Positions 54,447 through 63,823 are shown, numbered from the stretch's first letter. The stretch is DNA of 64,000 nucleotides from a bacterium (GCA_028685295.1 JAQUEL010000003.1:13360-77359); one strand, 5' to 3'. Translations and numbers: made by a program. The notes: generated by a model from the letters alone, not told the origin.

Positions 54447-54450
54447 CAGC

Positions 54451-54873
54451 CTACTCCTCTATCCTGACCTCAGCCGTATCCTGGCATTTGGCCGTGCTAA
54501 TGCTGATATTGTTAGGCGTAAAGAGGATGATATTATCGCCCAATCTCTGATAATGACCGTCAAGAGCGTAGGTTATGCCGCTAATGAAATCAACAATGCG
54601 TCTGGCCATCACTTCATCGGCTCCTCCCAGATTTACCACCACAGGGCACCTGGCTTTCAGATTATCCGCCACCATTTTAGCTTCATCAATTGACGAAGGA
54701 TCAAAGACCACTATTTCATCCTGCCGGGACGCATTGCACACAGAAAAAATCCCTCTTCTGCCACGTCCGGCTCTCTCCTGCTCTTCATGAGCATCCTCTA
54801 CATATTCATAATCGTCTTCATCGCCATCAAGGTTTAAAAAACCAAGTATTCTAGATATAATTCCGCCAGCCAT
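54451..54873 (-). CDS. sepF: Cell division protein SepF
   Basis: FtsZ membrane anchor, 140 residues: amphipathic N-terminus (GIISRILGFLNL), acidic/basic linker, and the SepF domain (IVVFDPSSIDEAKMVADNLK, PVVVNLGGADEVMARRIVDF, FTPNNISI). It starts 2 bp after yggS, the usual arrangement. Confidence 0.95.
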   Translation of the reverse strand: MAGGIISRILGFLNLDGDEDDYEYVEDAHEEQERAGRGRRGIFSVCNASRQDEIVVFDPSSIDEAKMVADNLKARCPVVVNLGGADEVMARRIVDFISGITYALDGHYQRLGDNIILFTPNNISISTAKCQDTAEVRIEE

Positions 54874-54875
54874 AT

Positions 54876-55562
54876 CTACCTCCGGTCTCCAAAAATTGCT
54901 CTACCGATACGAACAATAGTAGCTCCTTCCTTCACAGCCGAAGCATAATCATGCGACATTCCCATCGATAGCTCCGGCAAGTTAAGCCCTGTCTGTCTGC
55001 TCAAACTGTCTCTGATATGCCTCAGTTCGGCGAAATAACGCCTCGACGATAACTCATCCCCAACAGGCGGTATGGCCATCAGGCCTACAACCTCAACTCC
55101 TTCGGCACCGGCAATGTTCTCCAAATTGCTGCTGACTTTCTCCGGACTCATTCCCGCCTTGGAAGACTCACCGCCAATATTTACCTCTATCAGTACCCTT
55201 ACCTTCTTACCGGCAGCCAATGACGCCTGGGAGAGGCGATTAGCCAGCTTAACGCTGTCTACCGTCTGTATCCAGTCAAAAAGACCGACGGCACGTCCGG
55301 CCTTATTGCTTTGCAAGCTACCGATCATATGCCGAGTAAATTCATAGCCCTTTAGAGCTTCGAATTTTGCCTCTGCCTCCTGAACGTAGTTCTCACCGAT
55401 GTCTGTTATGCCGGCCTCGAGTGCCTCTATAATACGTTCAGGCTCTACCGTCTTGGTAACGGCAACCAGCCGCACAGCATCAACGCTTCGTCCGCTGGTA
55501 GATGCAGCAATTGCTATATTCTCATGAATATATGCTATGTTATCGGCTATTGATCTTTTCAT
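54876..55562 (-). CDS. yggS: YggS family PLP homeostasis protein
   Basis: PLP-binding alanine-racemase-like barrel without known catalysis; controls PLP levels. 228 residues: LVAVTKTVEPERI with the PLP lysine, DIGENYVQEAEAK, HMIGSLQSNKAGRAV, GLMAIPP and LSMGMSHDYASAVKEGATIVRIG. Neighbouring pdxS makes PLP. Confidence 0.95.
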   Translation of the reverse strand: MKRSIADNIAYIHENIAIAASTSGRSVDAVRLVAVTKTVEPERIIEALEAGITDIGENYVQEAEAKFEALKGYEFTRHMIGSLQSNKAGRAVGLFDWIQTVDSVKLANRLSQASLAAGKKVRVLIEVNIGGESSKAGMSPEKVSSNLENIAGAEGVEVVGLMAIPPVGDELSSRRYFAELRHIRDSLSRQTGLNLPELSMGMSHDYASAVKEGATIVRIGRAIFGDRR

Positions 55563-55624
55563 TACGCAAGCAATCTCCTGTAATATTCTATTCTACAGGA
55601 GAGTCTCATTTCCTTCATTCATTT

Positions 55625-55653
55625 AAAAGGCCGGTTGCGTGCAACCGGCCTTT
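55625..55653 (-). terminator. Terminator after pdxS
   Basis: On the minus strand AAAGGCCGGTTG and CAACCGGCCTTT pair around CACG and are followed by a short T-run, 43 bp after the pdxS stop. Confidence 0.8.
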
Positions 55654-55695
55654 GTTACCCTGCTATCCTGCCGGGCCAGCCTTTGAGCGGTTTCT

Positions 55696-56580
55696 CTACC
55701 AGCCTCGCTTAGCCAGCAGCTCCTCCTCAGGTATTTTACAGATGTCCAGCCCGGCCATGGCCTCACCGATACCTTCTGAGACCCTGGCAATAAGATCAGG
55801 ATCTTCATAATGAGCAGCGGCTTCCACAATAGCTTTAGCCCGAAGCGGAGGATTATCAGATTTAAATATGCCTGACCCGACAAAAATCGCCTCGGCCCCA
55901 AGTTGCAACATCAGAGCGGCATCGGCCGGAGTGGCTATACCGCCGGCGGCAAAATTAGGAACGGGCAGCTTGCCCAGCTTCTTTACCTCCAGCACCAGAT
56001 CATGGGGCGCTCCCATGTTCTTAGCCTCCGTCATCAACTCTTCCATAGGCATATTTTGAACACGCCTGATATCGGCCATCACCGATCTCATGTGACGTAC
56101 AGCTTCCACAATATTTCCGGTACCCGGCTCACCCTTGGTACGAATCATAGCCGCACCCTCGCCAATACGGCGCAAGGCTTCACCCAGATCACGACAACCG
56201 CAGACGAAAGGCACTTTGAAGCTCAGCTTATCGATATGAAAGGCATCATCAGCTGGTGTAAGCACTTCGCTCTCATCGATAAAATCGACGCCCATAGCCT
56301 CGAGCAATTGGGCCTCAACAAAGTGGCCGATACGCGCCTTGGCCATAACCGGTATGGTTACTGCACCCATGATTTCCTTGATTTTCAGCGGATCTGCCAT
56401 TCTGGCGATTCCGCCCTGGGCACGAATATCAGCCGGCACTCTCTCTAATGCCATAACCGCTACCGCACCGGCATCCTCAGCAATCTTGGCCTGTTCAGCA
56501 GTTGTAACATCCATAATGACGCCACCCTTAAGCTTCTCCGACAGGCCTGTTTTTACTCTCCAGGTAGATCTTTCCTCCAT
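55696..56580 (-). CDS. pdxS: Pyridoxal 5'-phosphate synthase subunit PdxS
   Basis: Makes PLP from ribose 5-phosphate, glyceraldehyde 3-phosphate and ammonia (DXP-independent route). 294 residues: [40 protein letters not shown] with the active-site Lys, and [20 protein letters not shown]. Its partner glutaminase pdxT is normally next door, but is not adjacent and not in this window. GGGGGG precedes the ATG at 56580. Confidence 0.96.
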   Translation of the reverse strand: MEERSTWRVKTGLSEKLKGGVIMDVTTAEQAKIAEDAGAVAVMALERVPADIRAQGGIARMADPLKIKEIMGAVTIPVMAKARIGHFVEAQLLEAMGVDFIDESEVLTPADDAFHIDKLSFKVPFVCGCRDLGEALRRIGEGAAMIRTKGEPGTGNIVEAVRHMRSVMADIRRVQNMPMEELMTEAKNMGAPHDLVLEVKKLGKLPVPNFAAGGIATPADAALMLQLGAEAIFVGSGIFKSDNPPLRAKAIVEAAAHYEDPDLIARVSEGIGEAMAGLDICKIPEEELLAKRGW

Positions 56581-56594
56581 TGCTATCCCCCCGT

Positions 56595-56740
56595 TTCGAA
56601 TGTGGAATGCAGATTTTGGAATACGAAATAGTTCAAGCTTACAGTTCCGTTTTCAGGAATTAATCTTCTATCCCTAATCCATTCTGCATTCTATCGCTTA
56701 CATAATTATTCAGCAATCTGCATTCACCATTCTGCACCTT
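56595..56740. repeat. GAATGCAGA-type intergenic repeat cluster
   Basis: The porB-pdxS gap contains GAATGTGGAATGCAGATTTT (from 56598) and, inverted, CATTCTGCATTC and AATCTGCATTCACCATTCTG (near 56690-56735). TGGAATGCAGATT (56603-56615) pairs with its near-complement at 56715-56729. The vocabulary matches 9342-9436. Confidence 0.6.
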
Positions 56741-56742
56741 GT

Positions 56743-57666
56743 TTAAAGCGTGCAGAGCTTCTGCAAGCGCTCCCATTTTCTATCTACTTCCTGCTGTATC
56801 TCAGCGATAACATGCTCATTCTCCGGCCTGAAAAGATGACGAAAACGCGTTTGGAGCTTGAGGAAATCCTCTATCGGTTTCTTTTCCCTGGGCGTATAAG
56901 TCAGCTTGTATTGACCATCGACAACTTCATATAACGGCCAGAAGCAAGTATCTGCCGCCAGACGACACATCTCCATGGTCAATTCCATGGGGAAACCCCA
57001 TCCAAGACGACATGGAGCCAGAACATTCATGAACTTAGGACCATCGATACTAAAGGCATATTCTGCCTTGGCATTGAGATCACGCCAGTGTGCCGGGGTA
57101 GTCTGCGCCACATAGGGTATCTCATGTGCAACCATGCAGGCCGTTAAATCTTTCCTCTGCTGCTGCTTGCCCTGAACCACCTTGCCTACCGGGCTGGTGG
57201 TGGTCATGGCTCCCCTGGGAGTGGCACTGGACCTTTGAATACCGGTGTTCATATATGCGCCATTGTCATAACACACATAAAGCAGGTTATGACCGCGTTC
57301 CATGGCTCCGGATAGAGACTGGAAGCCTATATCGTATGTGCCTCCATCGCCACCGAAGGCTACGAAGTTTATCTTTTCATCAGCTATCTTGCCCTGCTTT
57401 TTCAGAGACTTGTAGGCGGCTTCAATACCGCTTACGCTGGCCCCTGCATTTTCAAAGGCGCTGTGAACGAAAGGCACGTTCCAGGCGCTGTATGGAAATA
57501 TAGTAGTGGTAACCTCAAGACAACCAGTGGCCGACCCCACTACAACCGGATCTGCGGAGGCCATAAGAACCTGTCTGACTACGTTTGGTGCGCTACATCC
57601 GGCACAGGCCCTGTGGCCGCCGCACAACGGCGCCCGTCTGGTTGCCAATTGTTTCAGATTGGACAT
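56743..57666 (-). CDS. porB: Pyruvate:ferredoxin oxidoreductase, beta subunit
   Basis: ThDP-binding subunit of the four-subunit 2-oxoacid:ferredoxin oxidoreductase. 307 residues: HRACAGCSAPNVVRQVL (CxxC of the Fe-S site), FGGDGGTYDIGFQSLSGAM with the ThDP GDG motif, and YDNGAYMNTGIQRSSATP. PTS-like ATPRGAMTTTSPVG is typical of pyruvate-type enzymes. It lies 12 bp after porA. Confidence 0.93.
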   Translation of the reverse strand: MSNLKQLATRRAPLCGGHRACAGCSAPNVVRQVLMASADPVVVGSATGCLEVTTTIFPYSAWNVPFVHSAFENAGASVSGIEAAYKSLKKQGKIADEKINFVAFGGDGGTYDIGFQSLSGAMERGHNLLYVCYDNGAYMNTGIQRSSATPRGAMTTTSPVGKVVQGKQQQRKDLTACMVAHEIPYVAQTTPAHWRDLNAKAEYAFSIDGPKFMNVLAPCRLGWGFPMELTMEMCRLAADTCFWPLYEVVDGQYKLTYTPREKKPIEDFLKLQTRFRHLFRPENEHVIAEIQQEVDRKWERLQKLCTL

Positions 57667-57678
57667 TTGCTCTCCTCC

Positions 57679-58863
57679 TTATTCTCTCACACCATGATAG
57701 GCTATCCTATCGATACTTTTGCCGCCGGCGGCAGCCGACACCTGAGCAGACAGAAGTTCTTCTATCTCTTCGACCTTTATATCTCTTCCGCCAAGGCCGT
57801 AAATACGATTGATGATCTTATGTTCGGATCTATCTTCATACATGGCCGCCAGCAGTTCGGTAAACAACGGACCACCGGTAGCAGCCAGTGCATCAGAACG
57901 ATCCAGCACACATATCTGCGAAACACCGCTCAACCGTGCCGCCAGCTCTTCAGCCGGGAAGGGACGGAAAACGCGAAGCTTTAACAAACCGGCCTTAATG
58001 CCACGCTTACGCAGATTATCGATGGCATCTTTACCTGTTCCTGCTGTGGAACCCAGACAGACCATGGCCACTTCAGCATCATCAAGCTTGTAAGCTTCAT
58101 AGAAACCGTATTCCTGACCAAACTTGCGTCCGAACTCACGACCCACTTCAAGAATAACATCCTTGGCATTAGTCATAGCCTGGGCCACTGCCCGGCGATG
58201 CTCAAAGTAATAATCTACAAAGTCGATGGCACCCACGGTTATGGGCTTTCTGTAATCCAGCGCCGGCTGCAACGGCTTGTAAGTGCCGATAAAATCGCGT
58301 ACATCCTTATCATTATATATCTCCATGGCTTCCATGGCATGGCTGATAATAAAGCCATCCGTGGTAACCATGATCGGCAAGAGGACATCTCTGTGCTCAG
58401 CAATGCGCACTGCCTGGATAAGGTTATCATAAGCCTCCTGTGAGTTCTCTGAGAATATCTGTATCCATCCGGCGTCACGGCCACCCATGGTATCGCTGTG
58501 ATCGCAATGGATATTGATAGGCGCGCTGAGCGCCCTGTTGACCTCGGCCATTATCAGTGGCAATCTAAGGCCTGCAGCTATATATAGCATCTCGTACATA
58601 AGCGCCAATCCCTGAGAGGATGTGGCGGTCATAGTTCTGGCACCGGCAATCTGTGAACCGATAGCGGCACTCATGGCAGAGTGCTCACTCTCAGTAGGCA
58701 CAAGCTCTGTATCGACCAATCCATCAGCCACATACGTGGCGAATATCTGCATTACCTCCGTTGCCGGGGTAATGGGATAGGCGGCTACTACATCAGGATT
58801 TATCTGGCGAATGGCCTCAGCCATCGCCTCATTACCCGTTTTGGCCATTCGGGTTTTTCCCAT
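57679..58863 (-). CDS. porA: Pyruvate:ferredoxin oxidoreductase, alpha subunit
   Basis: 394 residues, domains I/II of the POR family: NPDVVAAYPITPATEVM and TELVPTESEHSAMSAAIGS with the conserved Thr-Glu of the active site, SSQGLALMYEMLYIAAG, then a transketolase C-terminal domain (KAGLLKLRVFRPFPAEEL). With PorB, PorC and PorD it converts pyruvate, CoA and ferredoxin to acetyl-CoA and CO2, or runs in reverse. Other 2-oxoacids cannot be excluded, but gene order and motifs fit pyruvate. Confidence 0.93.
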   Translation of the reverse strand: MGKTRMAKTGNEAMAEAIRQINPDVVAAYPITPATEVMQIFATYVADGLVDTELVPTESEHSAMSAAIGSQIAGARTMTATSSQGLALMYEMLYIAAGLRLPLIMAEVNRALSAPINIHCDHSDTMGGRDAGWIQIFSENSQEAYDNLIQAVRIAEHRDVLLPIMVTTDGFIISHAMEAMEIYNDKDVRDFIGTYKPLQPALDYRKPITVGAIDFVDYYFEHRRAVAQAMTNAKDVILEVGREFGRKFGQEYGFYEAYKLDDAEVAMVCLGSTAGTGKDAIDNLRKRGIKAGLLKLRVFRPFPAEELAARLSGVSQICVLDRSDALAATGGPLFTELLAAMYEDRSEHKIINRIYGLGGRDIKVEEIEELLSAQVSAAAGGKSIDRIAYHGVRE

Positions 58864-58914
58864 TTCTTTCTTACCTCCAATTTCCTGCTTGCAATTATGA
58901 CGTCAATGGTATCG

Positions 58915-59214
58915 CTAACGGAAGTCCGCTTCTTCGACCATTTCTATGGCTTTAACCTTAGGCGGGCATTCTTGGGCACAGATTCCGCACCCTTTACAAT
59001 GTTTAAGATCTATGCCCTCTACTTTACCGTCTTTAAGCATGATGGCGACATCCGGGCAATACACCCAACAAGCCAGGCAATTAATACATTTTTCTTTGTT
59101 ATGAACAGGTCTTAATGTCCTCCAGTCGCCGGTCTCATAATTTATAGCCGTTCCAGGCTCATCTATTATGCCGCCGACGGGCAGGTCCTTCCAGTTGTTG
59201 GCAATATCTTTCAT
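58915..59214 (-). CDS. porD: Pyruvate:ferredoxin oxidoreductase, delta subunit
   Basis: Ferredoxin-like subunit, 99 residues with two [4Fe-4S] motifs: CINCLACWVYCPD and CKGCGICAQECPP. The N-terminal GDWRTLRPVHNKEKC is typical of PorD. It overlaps porC by 4 bp. Confidence 0.94.
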   Translation of the reverse strand: MKDIANNWKDLPVGGIIDEPGTAINYETGDWRTLRPVHNKEKCINCLACWVYCPDVAIMLKDGKVEGIDLKHCKGCGICAQECPPKVKAIEMVEEADFR

Positions 59215-59789
59215 TCCGACTTCACCTCCTGATAGGCGGTCTCAATAGCTTCGATATTTCCCGCTATAACCTCAGGCTTGTTTCTGAATTTCTTGGTAAG
59301 CTTCTTTTTGTTATCCTCAAGCATTCTGTCAAAATCCAGAAGTCCGGTTACCTTGATAAGCGCACCCATCATGGGCGTATTAGGCACATCGCGTCCAATT
59401 TTCTCTTTGGCAATGCCGGATGCATCCACCGTAAAGATCTTAAGCCCTTTAATGGACAGACGCTTTCTGATAGCAGCCGGCTCCTCGGCGGTATTGAAGA
59501 GAATAATACCATCTTCAGGCAGGCCCGCCACCACATCTACCGTTCCCGCCAGCGTAGTATCCAGTACCACTACGATACTCGGATTGGTAACCTGGCAATG
59601 AAGCCTTATAGGCTCTTCGCTTATACGGTTGAAAGCCTGAACAGGAGCACCCATCCGTTCAGGACCATACTCCGGGAAAGCCTGTATATGCTTTCCTTCC
59701 CCCAATGCGGCATCGGCCAGGAGCAGAGCAGCTGTCTTAGCGCCCTGTCCGCCTCGTCCATGCCAGCGGATTTCAATAATTTCCCCCAT
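59211..59789 (-). CDS. porC: Pyruvate:ferredoxin oxidoreductase, gamma subunit
   Basis: 192 residues: EIRWHGRGGQGAKTAALLLA and FPEYGPERMGAPVQAF, the CoA-binding gamma domain. First gene of the porCDAB operon. I chose ATG at 59789; AAAGGGGG lies 6 nt upstream, while the ATG two codons earlier has no spacing. Confidence 0.93.
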   Translation of the reverse strand: MGEIIEIRWHGRGGQGAKTAALLLADAALGEGKHIQAFPEYGPERMGAPVQAFNRISEEPIRLHCQVTNPSIVVVLDTTLAGTVDVVAGLPEDGIILFNTAEEPAAIRKRLSIKGLKIFTVDASGIAKEKIGRDVPNTPMMGALIKVTGLLDFDRMLEDNKKKLTKKFRNKPEVIAGNIEAIETAYQEVKSE

Positions 59790-59846
59790 CTGCATCCCCC
59801 TTTACAAGTAAACGGCGTAATGCCGATCCCAAATGGAAACCGGCTC

Positions 59847-59875
59847 TACTAACCGCTTTCATATACCATTGTCAA
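59847..59875 (-). promoter_or_regulatory. Candidate promoter of porCDAB
   Basis: TTGACA (59875-59870), 17-bp spacer, TTAGTA (59852-59847). The -35 is perfect and the -10 is weak. Confidence 0.5.
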
Positions 59876-59908
59876 CAAACAAAGCGCCGACCTTATATAA
59901 ACCGGCGC
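59876..59908 (-). terminator. Terminator of the dnaX-ybaB-recR unit
   Basis: On the minus strand GCGCCGG and CGGCGC pair around an AT-rich loop, followed by TTTGTTTG. It lies 79 bp after recR and directly before the por promoter. Confidence 0.6.
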
Positions 59909-59986
59909 CAGCTGGCAGTATAACAGCGCAAACCATAGAGAATTATAGACCTTTTAGCTGATTTTGTAAACATGAAAAACCCTGAG

Positions 59987-60586
59987 CTAAAGCTCTTTTC
60001 TACCCTCAATGGCCCTATTAATAGTAATCTCGTCAGCGTAATCCAGATCTCCGCCGAAAGGTATACCGGAAGCTATTCTAGATACCTTCACCCCCATGGG
60101 CTTAAGCAGCCTGGAGAGATAGATGGCCGTAGCCTCTCCCTCCACATTGGGATTGGTGGCGATAATCACTTCTTTAACAATGCCTGTATTGATACGCTCC
60201 AACAATTCACGGATCTTCAGATCCTCCGGTCCTATTCCTTCCATCGGCGCTATAAGCCCTTGCAAAACATGGTAAATTCCCTTAAACTCACCGGACCGCT
60301 CCATGGCGGCCACATCTCTGGGCTCAGCAACCACAGCCAGCGTAGCCGCATCGCGTGAAAGATCGGAACAGATGCCGCACGGATCCTTATCCGTAAAGTT
60401 ATTGCATGTGGAACAGGTATGTATCTTATCTTTAACCTCCAAAATAGCCTCGGCTAGTTTGGAGGCATTCTCCCTGGATGTCTGCAATATATAATAAGCC
60501 AGCCTCTGCCCGGTTTTAGGTCCTATACCGGGCATCTTTGTCAGTTCTTCGATTAGTTTTGCCAACGGCTTGGCAAATGCACGCAT
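59987..60586 (-). CDS. recR: Recombination mediator RecR
   Basis: Recombinational repair with RecF/RecO. 199 residues: helix-hairpin-helix KMPGIGPKTGQRLAYYIL, four-cysteine zinc site (CSTCNNFTDKDPCGIC), Toprim domain (VAVVAEPRDVAAME, ATNPNVEGEATAIYL). It follows ybaB by 29 bp. Confidence 0.96.
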   Translation of the reverse strand: MRAFAKPLAKLIEELTKMPGIGPKTGQRLAYYILQTSRENASKLAEAILEVKDKIHTCSTCNNFTDKDPCGICSDLSRDAATLAVVAEPRDVAAMERSGEFKGIYHVLQGLIAPMEGIGPEDLKIRELLERINTGIVKEVIIATNPNVEGEATAIYLSRLLKPMGVKVSRIASGIPFGGDLDYADEITINRAIEGRKEL

Positions 60587-60615
60587 AGTTTAGATATCAA
60601 CTCCATCGTTATTAA

Positions 60616-60924
60616 TCACATTCCCGGCAATTTCAAACCACCGGTAAGCTTCGACATCTTTTCAGCAGCCGCATCCTGCGATCTCTTCATGGCATCACGC
60701 ACAGCGGCCAGCACCAAATCCTGCAACGTTTCAATATCATCCGGATCTACAACCTCCGGCGCTATCGCGATATCCAATATCTCCTGCTGGCCATTGGCAA
60801 CGACCTTCACCATACCGCCTCCGGCACTGCCTTCAATTCTTTCATCGGCCAGTTCATTCTGAATACGAGCCATCTCGGCCTGCATCTTCTGAACCTGCTT
60901 CATCATACCGCCTGCTCCCAGCAT
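60616..60924 (-). CDS. ybaB: YbaB/EbfC nucleoid-associated protein
   Basis: Small DNA-binding protein, 102 residues: MKQVQKMQAEMARIQNELAD, then EGSAGGGMVKVVANGQQEIL and LQDLVLAAVRDAMKRSQDAA. The dnaX-ybaB-recR order is widespread. Confidence 0.94.
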   Translation of the reverse strand: MLGAGGMMKQVQKMQAEMARIQNELADERIEGSAGGGMVKVVANGQQEILDIAIAPEVVDPDDIETLQDLVLAAVRDAMKRSQDAAAEKMSKLTGGLKLPGM

Positions 60925-61026
60925 AAGTTACCTCCCATAATCTATCAAAGGCTTTTTTATCTATAAGAATATAGCTTTGCGCTCAAACGCTTTCCTTCAG
61001 CTTGCCGGCTTTAACAATCATATCTT

Positions 61027-62676
61027 TTACTTGCCGACCACACTGCTGCCGTCAAAAAGATCCAGGGCCGCATACACCATCTCGGAACCGGAAAGAGTTT
61101 CCTCGGCAGCGGTCTCTTCCAGCGGCAACTTCTCGGAAATTATCGAGAGCTCAACTTTGACTCCGGCACCCAGATGCCGGCGCAGCACATCCACAAGCAC
61201 ACATCTGTTGTCAGGCGTATTGGCTACTTCAAGTGCATACTGATAATGAAAGCCTATCTCCAGGCGTTCACCGTCATAGAATATCGCCTCACTACTACAG
61301 GATAACATAGTATAAAGATGTACACCAAAAGGTTTAAGCGCCAATGTGAGTTCCGGCCAGATTTTCTTAATGCCGGCTAAATCTGCCGTGGGCGGACTGA
61401 CAGGCCCAACATTATCTAGAGGATGCTTTGGTTCCGCCTGCGGCGCAGGCGCCGCAGGCTTCCCGGTTTTCTTAGGAGTCACCTTAGTAACGGCTCTGTA
61501 GGGCTCCGCACTTTTCTCTGTTAGAGTATGTCCTCCTTCTTCGAAACCCTCTCCGCCTGCAAAAGATCCCGATTCCCCGAAAGCCTCTTTTTTATCGGCT
61601 GCCAGCCCCAATAATCCGGCTTGCAGAACTATCAACGGCTGTGAGCTATTCTTCATACGGCTTACCGTTTCCGTTAGTTCTTCTATGCATCTTATTAATC
61701 CGTTCTGCGGAAAAGCAGCCGCAATCTCACCCAGAACATTTTCTTCGTCCGGTAATGGAGCCGCATTTGATAACAGATCTTTATCTATACTGTATATCAA
61801 GCCGGCATGCAGTACGGATATCATATCCTTAGCGAAACGATCCAAATTCTTCCCCGTGCTGTGAGCAGAGAAGGTAAGCGCAGCCAGGCTATGCCTGTCA
61901 CCGATCATCAAAGCTTTAACAGCTTCATAAATCGCTTGCCTGTTGCTCAAACCGAGCAGGCTCTCCACCGCAGCACGATCCAGCTGCTCGTCGCCTGAAG
62001 CCGCTACCCGCTCCAACAGCCCCAGGGAATCACGCATCGATCCTTCGCCCTGCAAAGCAAGAACATAGGCAGCCTCTTCATCTAAAGAGATATTCTCTCT
62101 AGCGGCAACAGCTCTTAAATGATCGGCAACCTCTGCTGCCGGTATGCAACCGAAATCAAAACGCTGGCATCTGGAACGGATAGTGACCGGCAACCGATGC
62201 GGCTCGGTGGTACAAAGGATAATAACGGTATAAGCAGGAGGTTCTTCCAGTGTCTTCAACAACGCATCGAAAGCATTGCGGGTCAACATGTGAGCTTCAT
62301 CCATGATATAGACTTTATATTTAAGCTCAGCCGGAGCATAGCTTATCCTGTCAATGATTTCTCGGATTTCATCCACCTTGCCGCGTGAAGCGGCGTCAAA
62401 TTCGATTATATCCAGAGCTGAACCGTCGGCGATGCTGCGACAGGATGTACACATAAGACATGGATCATTGCCATCATTCTCATGACAGTTGATAAGCATA
62501 GCCAGTATGCGGGCGATAGTAGTCTTACCGGTTCCCCGAGGGCCACAGAGGAGATATGCGTGCGAGAGCCTGTCAAACTTGATAGAGTTCTTGAGAGTCT
62601 CTACGATGTGCTCCTGGCCTACTACTTCCTGGAAGCGTCGTGGACGGTATTGCCTATAAAGCGACCGGGCAGACAT
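61027..62676 (-). CDS. dnaX: DNA polymerase III subunit gamma/tau
   Basis: Clamp-loader ATPase, 549 residues: RPRRFQEVVGQEHIV, Walker A GPRGTGKTTIARILA, zinc module (CHENDGNDPCLMCTSC), DEAHMLTRNAFDALLKTLEE (Walker B), and the sensor-1 TTEPHRLPVTIRSRCQRFDF. A low-complexity Lys/Pro-rich linker (about 385-420) precedes a C-terminal domain. I did not see a clear programmed frameshift signal. Confidence 0.95.
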   Translation of the reverse strand: MSARSLYRQYRPRRFQEVVGQEHIVETLKNSIKFDRLSHAYLLCGPRGTGKTTIARILAMLINCHENDGNDPCLMCTSCRSIADGSALDIIEFDAASRGKVDEIREIIDRISYAPAELKYKVYIMDEAHMLTRNAFDALLKTLEEPPAYTVIILCTTEPHRLPVTIRSRCQRFDFGCIPAAEVADHLRAVAARENISLDEEAAYVLALQGEGSMRDSLGLLERVAASGDEQLDRAAVESLLGLSNRQAIYEAVKALMIGDRHSLAALTFSAHSTGKNLDRFAKDMISVLHAGLIYSIDKDLLSNAAPLPDEENVLGEIAAAFPQNGLIRCIEELTETVSRMKNSSQPLIVLQAGLLGLAADKKEAFGESGSFAGGEGFEEGGHTLTEKSAEPYRAVTKVTPKKTGKPAAPAPQAEPKHPLDNVGPVSPPTADLAGIKKIWPELTLALKPFGVHLYTMLSCSSEAIFYDGERLEIGFHYQYALEVANTPDNRCVLVDVLRRHLGAGVKVELSIISEKLPLEETAAEETLSGSEMVYAALDLFDGSSVVGK

Positions 62677-62698
62677 TTTTCCTCCTATGTAAAATGTT

Positions 62699-62965
62699 GA
62701 TCGTGCACCTGCTGTCGATAAACGCTTCCTAACGTTACCACAGTAGTTAGCTCCGGCCAGATTGACTGTGGCACATAGATTATCCTGCTTACCGCTGCTT
62801 CCTTCCGGACCTGACGGGGTTCACAAGCACCTATTGCACAGGACCCGACCTTCAACACCACTTACTGCGGCCAGACTTAAAAAACGAGCACCTCGAGCAG
62901 GGATTCAACCCCGCTATAGCGGATTGCGGGTTCAGGGCACCGCTAGCTCCCCGTCTAGCACGATC
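62699..62965 (-). ncRNA. ffs: Signal recognition particle RNA, large (Alu-containing) type
   Basis: About 267 nt. The 5' part carries the Alu-domain sequence TGCTAGACGGGGAG then TAGCGGTGCCCTG and ACCCGCAATCCGC. The apical SRP54-binding hairpin reads TCAGGTCCGGAAGGAAGCAG. GATCGTGC at the 5' end can pair with GCACGATC at the 3' end (62699-62706), which sets the limits. This large form is typical of Bacillota. Confidence 0.92.
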
Positions 62966-63072
62966 AATTCTTAAATATCTTTTCAAGCTAAAGGCTGAGG
63001 TAGTTATGCTCGGCAATCTGCTTGAGCGTTCTTCTTCAATCCTCAGTCTTGCCACCTTCAAACTTTAATTGG

Positions 63073-63163
63073 CGGAGAGAGAGGGATTTGAACCCCCGAG
63101 ACGGTTATCAGCCGCCTAATCGATTTCGAGTCGATCGCCTTCAGCCAGCTCGGCCATCTCTCC
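63073..63163 (-). tRNA. tRNA-Ser (CGA)
   Basis: 91-nt class II tRNA with a long variable arm. Acceptor GGAGAGA/TCTCTCC, anticodon stem ATCGA/TCGAT, loop CTCGAAA giving anticodon CGA (codon UCG), T arm GGGGGTTCAAATCCC. CCA is not encoded. Confidence 0.95.
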
Positions 63164-63185
63164 GCGTATCAATACGTCCGCAAGC

Positions 63186-63638
63186 TCATTCGCGCAGCTC
63201 ACGAAAAAACTTTAATAAGATATGAGCACACTCTTCCTGCAGAATGCCTCCTGTCACTTCCATCCTATGGTTTAGTGCAGGAGCATCGACAATATTGAAA
63301 ACGCTCCCGGCTGCTCCATATTTTACATCCGGTGCCCCATACACCAAGCGCTCCACCCTGGCCTGAACCATAGCACCGGCACACATAGGACACGGCTCCT
63401 TAGTCACATAAAGAGAGCTGCCGCAGAGCCGCCAGCTATTCTCGGTTTTTGCAGCTTCTCTCAAGGCCATGATTTCGGCATGCGCCGTGGGATCGTTGAG
63501 AAGCTCCTTAGCGTTCCATCCCCGCCCAATTACACGGCCGTTTAAGACAACAACAGCGCCAATCGGCACCTCACACATTCGATACGCTTTGGCAGCCTCA
63601 TCCAGCGCTTCTCTCATAAATAATATATAATCATCCAT
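63186..63638 (-). CDS. tadA: tRNA-specific adenosine deaminase
   Basis: Converts A34 to inosine in tRNA-Arg(ACG). 150 residues: PTAHAEIMALREA and EPCPMCAGAMVQARVERLVYG with zinc ligands and the catalytic Glu. I chose ATG at 63638; the longer frame runs into the adjacent tRNA-Arg gene. It sits between tRNA genes. Confidence 0.95.
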   Translation of the reverse strand: MDDYILFMREALDEAAKAYRMCEVPIGAVVVLNGRVIGRGWNAKELLNDPTAHAEIMALREAAKTENSWRLCGSSLYVTKEPCPMCAGAMVQARVERLVYGAPDVKYGAAGSVFNIVDAPALNHRMEVTGGILQEECAHILLKFFRELRE

Positions 63639-63654
63639 ATAGCAGCACTTTTTT

Positions 63655-63732
63655 GGCGCCCTTGGGAGGACTCGAACCCCCGGCACAAGGCTTAGGAAGC
63701 CTCTGCTCTATCCTGCTGAGCTACAAGGGCGC
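63655..63732 (-). tRNA. tRNA-Arg (CCT)
   Basis: 78 nt. Acceptor GCGCCCT/AGGGCGC, D arm TAGCTCAGCAGGATAGAGCA, anticodon loop TTCCTAA in stem GAGGC/GCCTT giving CCT (codon AGG), T arm GGGGGTTCGAGTCCTCC. Confidence 0.95.
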
Positions 63733-63736
63733 ATGG

Positions 63737-63823
63737 CGGAGAGAGAGGGATTTGAACCCTCGAGACGGTTGCCCGCCCACACGCTTTCCAGGCGTGCGCC
63801 TTAAGCCACTCGGCCATCTCTCC
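63737..63823 (-). tRNA. tRNA-Ser (GGA)
   Basis: 87-nt class II tRNA. Acceptor GGAGAGA/TCTCTCC, anticodon stem CACGC/GCGTG with loop CTGGAAA giving GGA (codons UCC/UCU), long variable arm, T arm GAGGGTTCAAATCCC. It lies 4 bp from tRNA-Arg. Confidence 0.95.
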
